Notes: a model not told the origin generated them from the sequence alone. Counted from the stretch's first letter, positions 38,401 to 50,803 are shown. The stretch: DNA of 64,000 bases from Gymnogyps californianus (GCF_018139145.2 NC_059471.1:215965494-216029493), one strand, 5' to 3'. Numbers and translations are program-made.

Positions 38401-40607
38401 CCGCTCAGAAAGCTCCTATGTGTAATAAAGGCAATAAAAGGATAGGAAGAAAGGCAAAGGAAGAAAGAGCTGATGTAAGGTCAACCAAAAGATCTGTGGT
38501 TGTCACTTGACTTCACAGCCCGAATGGTCTTGGAGCCAGTGTTTCAAGGACACAGTGGCTCGCCTTCAAAAGCAGAGCTCCCTGCCACTGCAGATACAGA
38601 GGGACTTTGGGGCTCTGAGACATGAGGGACCTGCAGTGCACCTGGGTAGACTGCAAGGACCTTGCATCCTCTTGGTCAGCATTCATGCCAATGCACAGGT
38701 GTGAGAGCTTATGGTCTTCCTACAGAAAAAGGTTGGTGCTGACCCCACGAGGGTCTGGCCTGAGGCTCCAGTGCCACAGTCCGACCCAACATCCCACAGC
38801 AAATAGCCTTGAATAACCCCTGTTCTCTTCCCAGCCAGAGAGCAGTCTAAATCTCATAAGAAACAGCACTTAGGAGAGAAGGGGACCACAGCCAGCATTT
38901 GGCGCCTGATACTTATTTTTCTGGAAGGTACTGAAATGTCTCAAGGACACAGATAGGAACAGCAGAGCACATCCGTGCATGTTTTAGGAACTTCCACTTT
39001 GTTTTGACTCTGTGCCTTGCGCATAATTATTCTGAAGTGTAGCCTGAACTCTCCTGCTGGTTAACAGGGAAAGTCAGAGCATCTTGGCAGGATCAATTTG
39101 AATAAGTCCTATGTTGGGAATGGCTTCTCAAAGCAATAAAACCACTGAGCTCAAGAGTCAGCACTTCAGATGAGCGATCGAGTGCCAGGAGCTTGACTGG
39201 ACACCAGGTCCACAGGAAGCAAATGCAGACATCAGCCAGAGGTTTAGGCCAGAAGCACTTATCCAGCACCACTGGTTATCCAGCACCAATGGCAGTCAAA
39301 ATGCACACTAAAGAATTACCAGACCCTGAGGTTCATTTCTTGGGTCCTGCCTTGGGACATTGCTGGCCGTCTGATTACCAGTTAACATGGGACTTTATGT
39401 TTGGGGCCACTCCTTTGTTTGACATCAACTTCTCCAAGCTGGCAACTCTCAGTACCTTTGAATATGTCACTCCTTTCCCAGTGGGATGGCAATGCCCACT
39501 GTCAAGGGGTCAGGTTGGAGACTGTCAGCTTGTGAATGCAGTGGCTCCTGTGTTCATGCACCAGGGTTTCTGGTTTAATACATAAAGTGGGAGGCAATCA
39601 GCTCAGGACCACCTGGGCCTCCATCAAGATACATGATACGTACTTTTCCACATGTGGAGAACCAACTCTGTGATATAACCCCGCACTGAATGATAGCTCG
39701 GAAATAATAGATGCATTACACCCTGACTACGTTATCTACATGTCTCCCTGTCTCTGATGGGTCAAATACTGCTGCTGGAGGGCTGGATAATTGTACATAT
39801 GGTAAGCCCCAGGTCACTCACATCACTATGATTAAAACCTCATGCTTTACGGTATCAAGTATTATTACAGGTGACAGCAAGATTTGCATAAATGTGCAGC
39901 ATATGATCATCATACTGCATCTGGTCTCATTCTAAGTGGGTTTTGTTTGTTTCTCCCAAACCTCAGAGACTTTGGTTGTGCTCATGACAAGAACTCAAAC
40001 AGATTTGCTGATGATGTGGAAAAAGAGGTACAGCCTTCACAGACCAACAGTGACTGTTAGAAAGTCAATGATGAACCTGGAGTAGCTGCACTTTAGGTTC
40101 CTTATCCATAGGGCATATATGCAATGCAAGCACTCATATTCATTGAACCTTGTAAGCCAAAGATCTGAGGTTGTGTCCAACTCCAGTGATACAACTTTGT
40201 AAGATAAACCCAGCATCAGCTGCAGAAGGGACTCCAGACACAAAGCTGCTTCTCCCCTCTGGGTACGACTCATTTCCATTCTGCTTGGCCTCCCCACACC
40301 CTTAGGAGGGGGCAAGGGGCTACTCTGTCCATCAGGCTGACAGGATCGGCAGTGAAATTTCATGCCTGCCATTGCCCCTCCAGCTTGAGGGCAGTAAGAC
40401 ATAAAAGAGCTGCTGCCAACGTGTTCCCTCCTGCCCACCGACCAGGCAGCAGACAGCAGTGCCTTTGCTCTGCCTGCACGGCCAGGTCTGACATCCCTTC
40501 CCCACCGTTGTTCAGCTCTGGCATGAAAGCAGGACTTACAGCCCTCCCTTTTTATCTCAGGCTTGCTCACAGACACCAAGGCTGCAGGAAATCCTGCTGC
40601 AGCTCAC

Positions 40608-40724
40608 CTGGAAGGGGTCTGGAAAGGCAGCTTTGTCATGCTGCCTTGAAAAGCCAAGCCTGGCTGAGCACCACACTGATGGCAGGAGGATTGTAGACAG
40701 GAAGAGGCTAAGATGTGGCTGGGG
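40608..40724 (-). other. Candidate cassette exon on the plexin strand (unproven)
   Basis: On the minus strand a textbook acceptor (attctcacctctctcctgcag) is followed 117 bp later by a strong donor (CCAG|gtgagctgc). The interval is a multiple of three and open in frame 1, giving 39 codons from PQPHLSLFLS to AAFPDPFQ with phase 0 at both ends. That would fit the phase-0 plexin exon 32 kb downstream. The peptide resembles no plexin domain, frame 2 is open too, and good-looking pseudo-exons are frequent in long introns. It could be a rare alternative exon or nothing. Confidence 0.2.
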
Positions 40725-42993
40725 CTGCAGGAGAGAGGTGAGAATGAGTCTGACAGGTAAAGGAAACACAAGGTGATAAGCAAGAGACCATGACACCTGC
40801 CTTTGCCCTCCTGGCTGGAAGCATCTCCACCCCTTCTGTCGACCTGGATGCAGCCTGATCTCCTTTGGGTTTTGCTCATCTGTTGCCCTCCCTCTGTCTC
40901 CAACCACATAGCAAAGCCAGAGGACCACAGTAACTGCAATCCATGTGGCTCCTGGTCTCATGTCCCACCAGGAGCTGGTCCCTCCCGGTTCCAGTCTTGG
41001 CTTCTTCTTGGCTAGGGGTTGGTCACTGATTTGTCAGTCAGTTCTGATAGCTGTACATCTGAGCAGCATCAAGCTAAAAGACTCATGATGCATCTGCTCA
41101 GCTCTGTGTTGTCTCTGCAATAAGGGAACCAAGCTAGCAAACCTCAACAGCTCAGAGCCAGTCCCAGAGGTGGACTTCACGCCTTGCTCTCACCTGCTCT
41201 GCTCTGTTCCCCTCACACCTCTGTGCCTTGCTCCCGATCAGCAGGGCTTTCTGGTCTTTCAGCTCTGAGTTTCTCTTCCCACTTACCAGCCTCCTGTCCC
41301 TTTTCCTGTTTCATTCCTACCATTCACCATCATGGGAAGGACACGTAAGCAGGTCTTCCTCAACTTATTCCAGCCATAGAGATGCTGTGCCTTTTGGCAG
41401 ATTGCGAGAAGGGTTGACAACGGAGAAGATGCCAACATGTTCATTTAAGGCAGGAGACACAGCCCACATCATTTTCGTTCTGGGGTGTGGGAGGCAAGGT
41501 GCTAACCTCCATAACTCACCCCACCACCCCGAGGCATGAGGGATGCCTGAGCCTTGGGGCTTCCTTCTGGAGGGACTGGCCAAGCCCTTGCCCAACTGGC
41601 AGTGGTGGGAGCTGAGTCCCTTCCCACATGTGGCTGTAGGAGCTGCCTCATGAGCATCCAGCACTCCTCTACGTGTTAATAAGCAGCTTTGTTCTGCATC
41701 ACCTAACTATATAATGGCAGCAGGAGTTTATACAGCCACAAATTAATAGCGCAGGAGAGCAATCAGCGCAGAATGAGATACGTCCTAATGCGCTCGCTGG
41801 AAGGGGACAGGAAAATGAATGCTGGGGACACTCTGCTTGCCGCGGCCTCTCAACCCTGCCAGCTGGGCTGTGCTGCCACCACTAACAAGTTGCTTCCCCC
41901 TGCCAAGGATAACAGAGCCACTGGCACCCTACCCCGTTTCAGATGCAGAGGCACTCTGCTCTTGGCTGCCTCAGGAACCCAAGTCAGGAAGGATGTTTTT
42001 GCACTTGTCATTTCTGCAAGAGGGAGGAACGTCTCTCCCAGCTGCTTCGGCTGAAATCCAGTCTTTATGTAATCAAATATGACCTCTAGCTGTCTGTGTT
42101 TAAGGCTGCCATCGCTGCGATATCATTCATACTGTTAGGACTAAGTCATCCATCTCCTCAACTATAAATACCTTATAATCATCCCAAAGGACCTGCAGTA
42201 CTTCATAGATGAAGGTGCCTGGAGAAAAGGGTGGTTCGGCTGTAAGCATCACTTCACTCCTGAAATGCAGCTGCCTCTTGGTGTGGAATGTATAGCAGCT
42301 TCTGGCAACTTTGACCGGCAGAAAACCCACAGAAATTGCCAAAAGGATGAAGAGCCACCCCAACTCAATCTGCGGCCAGGATAATGCACTGCGTTAATAT
42401 AAGCACTTTTGCAGAAACTATGTCCAGGCCAGCTCTGCGTGTTCATCCCACATTGCTTCCTGCTTTGCATGGTGGGAGCAGTGCAAGAGAGGGAAAAACC
42501 ATCCACGCTATTTTAGACAACACCAGCCACTCCTGCCAGGCTCTGCAACGTGAGGTGGAAGAGAGATCAGAGCAGACACAAAGTCCCTGGAATAGAAGGT
42601 TTCTGCAAGAAACCCAAACTGCCGACTCTTATTTACTCGTGTTACACAGTGTGATGTTAATTCGACAATTAATGCTCAGGCTGATAATGGCTGGTCCCAC
42701 CTCCTCCGAAGCTGCACCTGCTCCCCCTCCCACTCCTGTACTCCCCGGGAATCCACAATGAGGTGAGACCGCAGCAGCCGCATTGTGCAGCGGCTCTGCT
42801 TTCACAGCCCTGCGTATTCGGGACAGAAATCCTCAAGTTCGGGTGAGATGTGCATTAATACAAGTACAGTCGTCTCATCTGTATCGTGTGACAGCAGCTT
42901 TACCAATTCAGTTCATTCATAGACATCACTCTCAGGCGCCAGACACCTCTGCTAACTAGGATCTACTGGCACATCTTGCCTTGAAAGTAATTG

Positions 42994-43010
42994 CCTCCTC
43001 CTCCTCCTCC
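42994..43010 (+). repeat. (CCT) triplet run
   Basis: About five and a half CCT units. They give Gly-rich and Pro-rich stretches in the overlapping chance frames. Confidence 0.8.
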
Positions 43011-43768
43011 CACAACTGCTGGGGGAGCTTTTGAGGGCCCTGTGGGAGGGGAAGCACCTCTCAAGCAGGGAATCTCTGAGCATCCTCCGCCTGCACAGAG
43101 GGAGAGGCACAGCGTGCAAGTCATCGCCCTCAGCCACCATCGCAATGGGAGGCTGATTTATTTGCTGGCTGGTTGGCTGGTGGTTTGGGGTTTTTTTGTT
43201 TTGTTTTGTTGGAGGGGAGGAGAGATTGCATTGTGGTAAATAAGTCACATCTCCCTTTTCCTGTGCAGTCGCAAAGAGACCAGAGGATTGCAACTATCCT
43301 TCAGGCAGAGCAAACCTGGAGGCCAGCCAAAGAGTGGTTTAGCTGTCACGCTTGACAGAAGTGCAAGGACCCTCTTCCAAGGGTGCTACATACCTTTCAA
43401 GTGTGTGGATGGACAGAGGGGCTGGGCTTTTGGCTCATAACAGTGCCAGTCTGCAAAGGTGCCTCCGCCTTTCCTGTGCCTGAAAACACCTTAAACCTCA
43501 GACCAGAGCATAGCTCAAACCACCTCCTTGGGATACAGGATCCTATGGCATCCTGGGGCACTAGGGAGGTATTGGAGGGGGTGGTGAAGGGAAGATTGGT
43601 TCACGATGTCATGTGGTTGAGATTCCAGTAAAACTGGGCTTGGAGACTCCAGCCTTCCCTCACAGGGCTCCAACATCATCCCAGGCTTGGGGAAACCCTG
43701 AGTGGGACTGGAGAGTGGGGGTCAGGATGGAACCCAGACGGGACACCGTGTTCTCCCTGGGCTTCCAG

Positions 43769-43822
43769 ATGCAGAGCCAGTGGTAGTGGGAACTGCAAGC
43801 TGGTGTCCCAGTGGAAGGACAG
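43769..43822 (+). other. Short exon-like interval, plus strand (unproven)
   Basis: An acceptor (ttctccctgggcttccag) and a strong donor (GACAG|gtaagatt) enclose 54 bp, a multiple of three, with two of three frames open. It is antisense to the plexin gene and may be chance. Confidence 0.12.
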
Positions 43823-44154
43823 GTAAGATTTCCCTGCCAGCAGAGTCAGGGCAGGAGGAGACCATCGACAGTAAAGAAAAACTCAGCTCCACCGATACTG
43901 GACAAAACTTCTTCCAGAGAGGAGGAACAGCCCTGGGCACACCCTCCCCTAAAAGTCCTCTGTCCAACCTGTTGCAGCTGTAGTACATCCCACAGAACCC
44001 TGGATGAGGTCTGCTTTCCCCTGTAAACCCCTTCCCCGAAGCCTGTTTAAGGATCAAAGGCCCGGTTAGTGAAGGAAACCAGGAAAATCATGTTCTAGCA
44101 AAATCATCTTCTGCTCTCCATGCCTTCCTACCAGTTCAACCTCTTTCTTTGCAT

Positions 44155-44171
44155 GCAGCTTAATTAGCTGC
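44155..44171. promoter_or_regulatory. Palindrome around a TAATTA core
   Basis: The arms gcagct and agctgc flank taatt, creating TAATTA (44161-44166), a homeodomain core. Further TAAT words follow (gcattagcag, gctaatggc). Six-base arms are expected many times by chance in 64 kb, so only the combination is noted. Confidence 0.22.
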
Positions 44172-44779
44172 ATTAGCAGTACAAAGGAGAATGCTAATGG
44201 CTTTGTTTTGTCATGAATGATAGTTATTTGCCTCCCTGGGTGTTTGCAGGTTGGGGTATAGCAGCAGGAGCTGCTTCTGGACCTGTTCAAATTTGCCAAG
44301 ATAGAAGCAGCTCTGCCTGGGAGCACTCCAAGGATTTGCAGCCCGATCTCTGGTCGAGGAGTGAAGGCAGCAGGTCCCTTAGTCCAAGGACAAGCCAGGA
44401 AGGCAGTGAGTTGATCTGCAGCCAGGGAAGGTGGTGAATACCTGCTTGTGGCTGTGGTGACTGGCTTACCCACACCTGGGAGATAACCACGGAGAATACG
44501 GCAAGAAAAGCTGCCTCTTGCCCTCCACTTTTATACTTTAATAAGAGCTCATAGCAGTCACAACATTGCAATGCTGGATAATATGCAATCGAAAAGCTGC
44601 AGCAGCATGGCTGCGGGGCACATGGCATTAGCGTTCCTGTCAGGTCCCCGTGGCTCCACCGGGGTTTTCAGTTAAATGGCAAAATAAGGAAAACACACAA
44701 GAGACTGCACAGGGAGAATAAAGCTCATTCCCAGCCTGGACCAAGAGACTCACTGCTGTGCGCTGCCACAGGCCAGGGC

Positions 44780-45380
44780 ACGGGAGAGCTTGTGCCTATA
44801 CATACATACAAACTCCTGCTTACAAATGCACAAGACTGAATGCAGCCCTCTGCAAACTCAAGGGTACAGATTTACACCTCGTGTCCATGCACACGCACAC
44901 ATTAAGAATGGCAATAGCATATACTACACACACACAGAGCTGCACTTAGCATCCTGCTTTGTCTAACCTCTAGTATGCCAAGGTGGACATAGTGTGCACT
45001 CCACACATATATGCACACATATAATGTGTTTTCATAGACTCCCTACAAACACTAGCATGCGTAATTACATCCAATTTGAGTTACAGATACGCAGGTATAT
45101 AAACATCTCAATTTTTCTCTCTCTCCAGCCACTCCTGTCCACCGTAGCACGTAAGTGTATTATTTGCCTTGCCCAGTGAAACCCAAGGCAGCACTACCCA
45201 CACAGGTACAGCACAGACCAGCTCTACTTCAGCCTGTCCACAAGTGGACACATGCACAGAAACAGCCCCAAATATATCCAAAGGTGTTTGATTTCACATG
45301 CGAGTCTCCAGGCCTTCACACCCACAGTGGTTTCCCCTCTGCCATGGTGAGCTGTGCAGCAGATCACTTTGGTGGTACAG
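44780..45380 (+). repeat. CA-rich degenerate zone
   Basis: Scattered words such as catacatacaaactcc, cacgcacacattaag, cacacacacagagc and cacacatatatgcacacata resemble a decayed CA/TA microsatellite. No gene content is visible apart from a 22-bp interval with splice-like ends at 45129-45150. Confidence 0.4.
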
Positions 45381-45650
45381 TGTGAAATCAGCTGCTTCTC
45401 GAAGGGGCTACACCTTTCCCTTCACCTCCCCTTGGTGCTACAGTAGCACATCCTAATTGCAACCTCTTCGTTGTGGGTGCGCACCAGTGCAAAAGAGCCT
45501 TTCACACCTGGTTTCTTTTCAAGCCATCCTCATCTGATCGAGATATGTGATCCGATGGGGTTCACAACACAAATAAAGCAAGTCAGGGAGTATTCATTCC
45601 CTGGAAGTCACCATCTAGAGCCTGCATGTTATCTGGGCAAAGATCTCCCC

Positions 45651-45873
45651 TTATCACAGAATCAGAGTAGCTGAGGTTGGAGGCACCTCTGGAGATGATC
45701 TAGTCCAACCCCTTGCCCACAGCAGGGTCAACTAGAGCAGGTTGCTCAGGACATTGTGCAGTCAGGTTTGAATATCTCAGACCATGGAGAATCCAAAAAC
45801 AGTCTGGTCAACCTGTTCCAGTGTTCAATCACCCTTACAGTAAAAAAATTTTACAGTAAGAAAGATTTTTCAC
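45651..45873 (-). mobile_element. CR1 retroposon 3' fragment, reverse orientation
   Basis: It begins at the CR1 3' end in reverse (ttatcacagaatcagagtag, ctgaggttggaggcacctct, ggagatgatctagtccaacc), continues through caactagagcaggttgctca and gtcaacctgttccagtgttc, and ends in the cacccttacagtaaaaaaat region. The octamer tail is almost gone. The left part carries a small internal duplication of ttacagtaa. Truncated and inactive. Confidence 0.88.
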
Positions 45874-46809
45874 TGCTAGCGAGGCCCAGACATAGGGGTC
45901 AGACAGGGTGAGCCAAGGTGATGATTGATGTACAGATCTAATCAAGAGGAGCCAGACCAATTGACCAAATGTAAATGCACTGGTAAGTTCCCAAATGAGA
46001 CAGCATTGACTGAAATGACAATTAAACCCAAATGCAGCTGCAGTTGGGGAATTATGAATGTTACAACTACATATTCCATATAAGTTTACAGTGAACATTG
46101 TTAAACTGCTCCAATGTTTTCCAGCATGACACGACTTGAAAACACCAAGAGCAGGAAGGGAGATGGCCCAGCCACACAGAGTGCACAGACCTTGGCAAGA
46201 CAGGAGACATAAGTGCTTTTTGTTTGGATGTTTTCTTTTATTCTGCGCAGTTAACATGATGAAACACCTTTTAGCACCTAGTGCAGATGCAGTTTAACAC
46301 CTCCAAGGTGGTATTAGCAGGTCACAGTACACCCCAGGAGGGAGCAGTGTGTGTGGGCACATAAGTGTGTGCATGTGTGCCTCTCTGCGGAGAAAGTGCT
46401 GCGAGACGGCTCAGGCAGCAAATTAAATCTCCATTTAAGAGGAAATTCATGGTATTTGTTTCACACCGTCTTAATCCTTTTGTTTCCGTGCCATCCTCAG
46501 GACTGAAGCTGGGGGCCTGAAGATGTATCTCTACACCAGCATCCCCCAGTTGTCCCCATGTGCTGCATACCAGGTCGCACCACGGCACACGTGAGCTGAA
46601 TCCCTATTAGGCAAAACCCAACCAGAAGATGGGAACACACGGAATAGGCTCCAACCAACAGCAGGCATTGGGTCATCCTTCCCTCAGGGCCACTAGATTG
46701 CAGTCACAGTAAAATTCCTGCAAAATATAGGGTGAACCTATAGGCAGGGGCGGGGGGAGAAAGGCAACAGCCAGGGTCTGCATCTCCTCTCCTGCTACCC
46801 TGCCCCTTG

Positions 46810-46930
46810 CCGAAGGGCACGTCTGTCCCGTGACTGCGCATCTGTGCGTGCATCTGTCACGCGAGCCCCGGTCCCTCCTCGCCATGTGGCCCCAGACGTG
46901 CGTCTCACACGCCGCCGCGTTGCCCCCAGA
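46810..46930. promoter_or_regulatory. Small CpG cluster
   Basis: About sixteen CpG dinucleotides fall within some 120 bp (for example gtgactgcgcatctgtgcgt and cacgccgccgcgttg), in contrast to the CpG-poor flanks. It is too short for a standard CpG island. It could mark an intragenic promoter or enhancer, or a G+C-biased patch. Chance open frames overlap it on both strands. Confidence 0.25.
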
Positions 46931-49199
46931 CTGGAGAAGTCTGCTCCAACGGTCTTTGAAGTTCGATGCCTCACAGCATTTATCACCATTAAAGGGACCC
47001 TCCACGGTGAAAGAAAGAAGGGCTGGGGCCGTGCTTGTGCCTTGCGGGACCGAGCACCGTGTTGTCAGCCCTCCTGCCTCACAAATCTCCTTGCGGGGGG
47101 TTGTTGCTGGTTTTCGTGTTTGAGGGCAGACGCTCGGTAGGATCTGTGCTGTGTGGAGGCATGGGAGCACAGGAGCACTGCTACGCTGTCGAGCTGTAAG
47201 ACAAACTGGGACCTGCAAATCCTGGCTCCTCTGTTATGTCTCAACTACAGTATAAAATGAGCCACAGACACTTCTGCTGTCACCGAATGACATGGCATAG
47301 CTTGGTTTTATGCTTATATACCCTCTTGCTACAAAACCGGGGTGACTGCCTCAACTCTGCTTCCTGAGGATGGTTCCTGGTAGATGTTAACTCTTGAAGC
47401 AGGTCTGGGCTTAATCTTGAGACACCACAAATTGGCTCAGGCCGAAACCACACTGGCAAATGTGTTGGAAATTAAACAATGCGGTCACTCAGGGGCCAGA
47501 GATGGTATTTAGCATCCTGCCATAGAGATAACCTGCAACCTGCCTGCAGCAGCACACAGCATCCTGGCTCCAGCAACAGAGATGGAGGAGACACAGCAGC
47601 CAGAGACAATGCCAAGAAACATACTCCAGCCTTCCAGCTCTCTTGCATGGCCGACAGCCCAGAAGATGCTTCAGACCTTCTCTGGAAGCTGGCTGAGGAG
47701 TCAGTAAAGCACAGATGAAAGTTTGACGGTCTGCCACTTCCCTTCATTATGAGCAAAACGCTCCTGCGGGCTGCTGACAGGTCTGGTGATACACAGCACG
47801 AAGTCCGTGTCAAGCGAGTAGCTTGGCCCCTGTGTCAGCAACCTGGCTGGAATGCTCTGGAGACCACCTCTGCGGCTGCAGAGGGGACCCATAGGGAAAA
47901 CTCCACTGGCGCAGGGACAAGAGATGATAGAAAACTGCACCCAGGGACTCCTGCATGCAACAGTCCATGGATAAATGCGTGGCCATGCTGATATCTGCGT
48001 TGAACCCTGCTCTTGGCAATGTCAATGAACTCAGGGCTGTTCATCAGATCCGTCATAATTATTATGCTTTAGTGGCATTATACTCGCCCTTAAGAGCCCC
48101 AAGAAGAGCCTGGGCCCCACCGTGCTGGGTGCTGTCCCAACACCAAAATAGAAGGCAGAACCTCTCCCCGGGAGCACCCAGCTCAGCCCAGCTCCCCTGC
48201 CAGGCAGTGCACTGCTGCCCACTCCTGACTTATCTCAGAACAAGGTGAAACTTAGTATGTTCATGACTTCCTTGAAGCATCTGTTGATGCTCTTGGCTCG
48301 CCAGAGCATCAAGGCTTCACAACTGATGTAGCCACTAAACAGACAAGGTTTTGCAATGATTTAAGCCTCTCATAGCAGCTGAGGTGGTGTCATGACATCG
48401 TCCACCTCTTTTGCCAGGAGAGCCCCCTCCTTTCTTTACAGCCTCTACTTGACTTGTGAACTACCCACAGGATCCATCAGACCTTGTCTGTCCTCAGCAG
48501 CGGTCTCTACTCAGTGACTTTGCTGTTTGAGTGCATTCCACACAATTTTAGTTTCCATATGTCAGGCCAGTGCTTAAAATGTCTGCAAGCATTTAAGAGA
48601 GCGGTGCGCAACACTTGGCTTTCAGATCTGAAAGTGGCACTGATCATAAACGCGGGGCTGTCAACGTGATGTGGGCAACATCTGCTAATCCAGCCCTTCA
48701 CCCAGCCGTTCTCCAAAGCGCTCTTCCAACTGCATAATAAAGTGTGTTGAAGGACAAACAGGATTTTTTACATTTTTAGCCTGTCTGAATGTGCCAGTGC
48801 TTTGATCTCAGCTGCTGGGTCAAATTAAAAGAAATCCAGAAAGCTGCCGACGTAAAGGTCAGGCTTTACTTCTAACTACTCACAGAACATATTGACATGT
48901 GGTAAAGAAACAGAAAACTTGTATATGCTGGAGTTTTGTGTTTGCATTCTTGCAAAATTTTAGTAATATTAAGGGCATTAAGTGTGGCTTGTTAACTGTT
49001 ATGTCCTGCAGCCATATAATGGTGTTGGGTTTTTTTTTTTAGTTTACCCACAGGCCTTTGCAACAAGCTCAGAGAACCAACTGTTGCTGAGCGAACTTTT
49101 GAACCTCTGCGAAAGCAAAATGTGTTAAATTGCTAGAAAAGGGGAAAACAAATGTATGATGTTTTGTGACATCCACAATCTGGGAAGCTTCACTTCTTT

Positions 49200-49350
49200 G
49201 GACTTCCCAAGGAGAAGAAAGGGATAACTGAAACGTTTTCTGTTTTAAACATTACGAGCCCAGTAATAGATCAAGGCATTAAAGCTAACTGAAAGCCTTC
49301 AATAACCAATTGTTTAAGAGAGCTATAAAACAGAGTCAATTTAATATGGC
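49200..49350. promoter_or_regulatory. Candidate conserved non-coding block
   Basis: An A/T-rich block with tctgttttaaacattacgag, caaggcattaaagctaac, caataaccaattgtttaag and gtcaatttaatatggcc. Judged from composition and TAA/AAT motif density only. Confidence 0.22.
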
Positions 49351-49681
49351 CAACTAAAGAAATGATGTTAGGGCCACCCTTGTATGGAAAAGGACTGGTC
49401 ACTAGCAAGGGTGGGTAGAGAAAAATCCCAGCATAAAGCTAGAAATGCCCCCAACCCCCCCCAGCCCGTTGGGTAGTGTCCTGCACCATTAAGTGAAGTT
49501 GCATTGCTTGTCTGTAGCCTGGAGAAGCTTTTGTGCGCTGCTTTCAATAGACTTGAATAACTCCATCGTTTGCCTATTTCACGGGGCAGAGAAAAAAACT
49601 CTCAGGCTAAGACGAGAAGCCCCACGCAACACCATCCTGGGGGAGGGGGAGACGGAGGCTGTCTGCTTCCCCACGTGGTCT

Positions 49682-49710
49682 CCCCGGCCTCCCACCCCCC
49701 CAAGCCCCCC
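49682..49710 (-). other. Potential G-quadruplex on the minus strand
   Basis: Four C runs of 4, 3, 7 and 6 bases separated by loops of 5, 1 and 3 bases satisfy the G3+N1-7 quadruplex rule on the minus strand, which is the strand of the plexin transcript. Confidence 0.4.
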
Positions 49711-50803
49711 ACTTTGCAAACAAACCCACCCCTCCTGCCTTTCCAACAGCTGTTCCCAGTCTGCCCGGCTCCCCCATGGCACCAGCCCTCCCCAGCCTTA
49801 TGCGCAGCCCCCGGCATCCTGCCAGCTCCCACCAGTATCGGCATGCCCGCAGCTCCAGTTTGCCGTGTCGCTGCTGGGGTCCTGCTTGCCCAAAGAGGGC
49901 GAGGCGGGGGATGCTTCAGCATTTGACTGCTCATGGATTTGTTGCATCGTGATGCCCTCCGAGCCAGATTTTGGAAGAAAAAGATTTGCTTCCCGCTCTC
50001 CCCCCGGACCGAGAAGGGGAGCAAGCACCGCACCCTTCAAAGCATCCGCGTACCTCCTATCCAGTTCATAAATACATGTTTGATCCCGCAAGGTGCTGCT
50101 TGCTTTCATCTCCCACTGAATTCAATGCAGGCTTCCCGGCTCACGAGAAGAGGGGTCCCAGATGGGAAAACAATTTGACAGATGCTTGCAAAGGATTAAG
50201 AGTTTCCAGTCGCTCAGAGTGGTGCCTGCACTGACGGAGACACCATCAGAGGGAGAAACTGTATTCAAACTAAACCGAAAAACTACCTCCAGTAAGTGGA
50301 TTATATGAGCGTTATCATCCAAGACGAGCCTCCCTCTGCCGTCTCTCCTGGCAGGGATGGTAGGCAATATTATAATAATCTGTGCACCTGGTGCAGCAGC
50401 AGCTCTGCAATGCGATTAATGAACCTGCTGACTGGTAAGGAAAACTTTGGGGAACAATTTGCCCTGCTGCTTCTTTCAATTCCCCTTGCTATGGCAGGGG
50501 GTGGGGGTGGAATACTAGGTCTTAATTCAGGAGGAATTCAGGGCCGTGCATCGGTATTTCCCAAGCAAAGCAGGAGAAGCTGGAAAGGCTGGGAACCTGC
50601 TCAGAAGCACTTAATTCCAGTATTTAACTTCCCTCCCTTGATTGCGTGCGGTGAGGAGTGCATCTGTGCACATGTCTGTATGTGAATGCCATGGTCGTTC
50701 CCAGGCTCAAACGTCCTGGTTGCAAGCCAAGCAAAACGTCTTTTGCTGCTCTTAATTTCAGCCAGGGTTAGTCCACACCACTTGTTTCCTGTACTTTTCT
50801 TAC

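Larger units (their letters stand above)
31101..45650. other. Intron block between two CR1 copies
   Basis: No established exon. It holds an A/T-rich candidate enhancer (32095-32335), a CAG run (34007-34025), poly-A (35408-35420), a candidate cassette exon on the gene's own strand (40608-40724), a CCT run (42994-43010), a T/TTTTG run near 43191-43210, a small exon-like interval (43769-43822, plus), a TAATTA palindrome (44155-44171) and CA-rich words (about 44780-45380). 36079-36726 is G+C-rich with chance open frames on both strands. 37100-40000 shows nothing I can name. Confidence 0.45.

Noticed and set aside
39193..39585. 130-codon plus-strand frame that looks globular
   Set aside because: No recognised domain and no flanking splice or promoter signals. 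Such frames are expected in 64 kb of six-frame translation.
42127..42363. Minus-strand frame with a signal-peptide-like start (GWLFILLAISVGFLP)
   Set aside because: It begins at a TTG codon, has no upstream promoter or splice context and no homologue I recognise. A hydrophobic run of this length arises easily by chance.
46673..47218. 181-codon minus-strand frame over the CpG patch
   Set aside because: It overlaps plus-strand open frames and is explained by local G+C richness. No family resemblance.
49493..50071. 192-codon plus-strand frame, Pro/Ser-rich
   Set aside because: Composition follows the C-rich tract at 49640-49800. Frames on the other strand are also open, and there is no recognisable motif.
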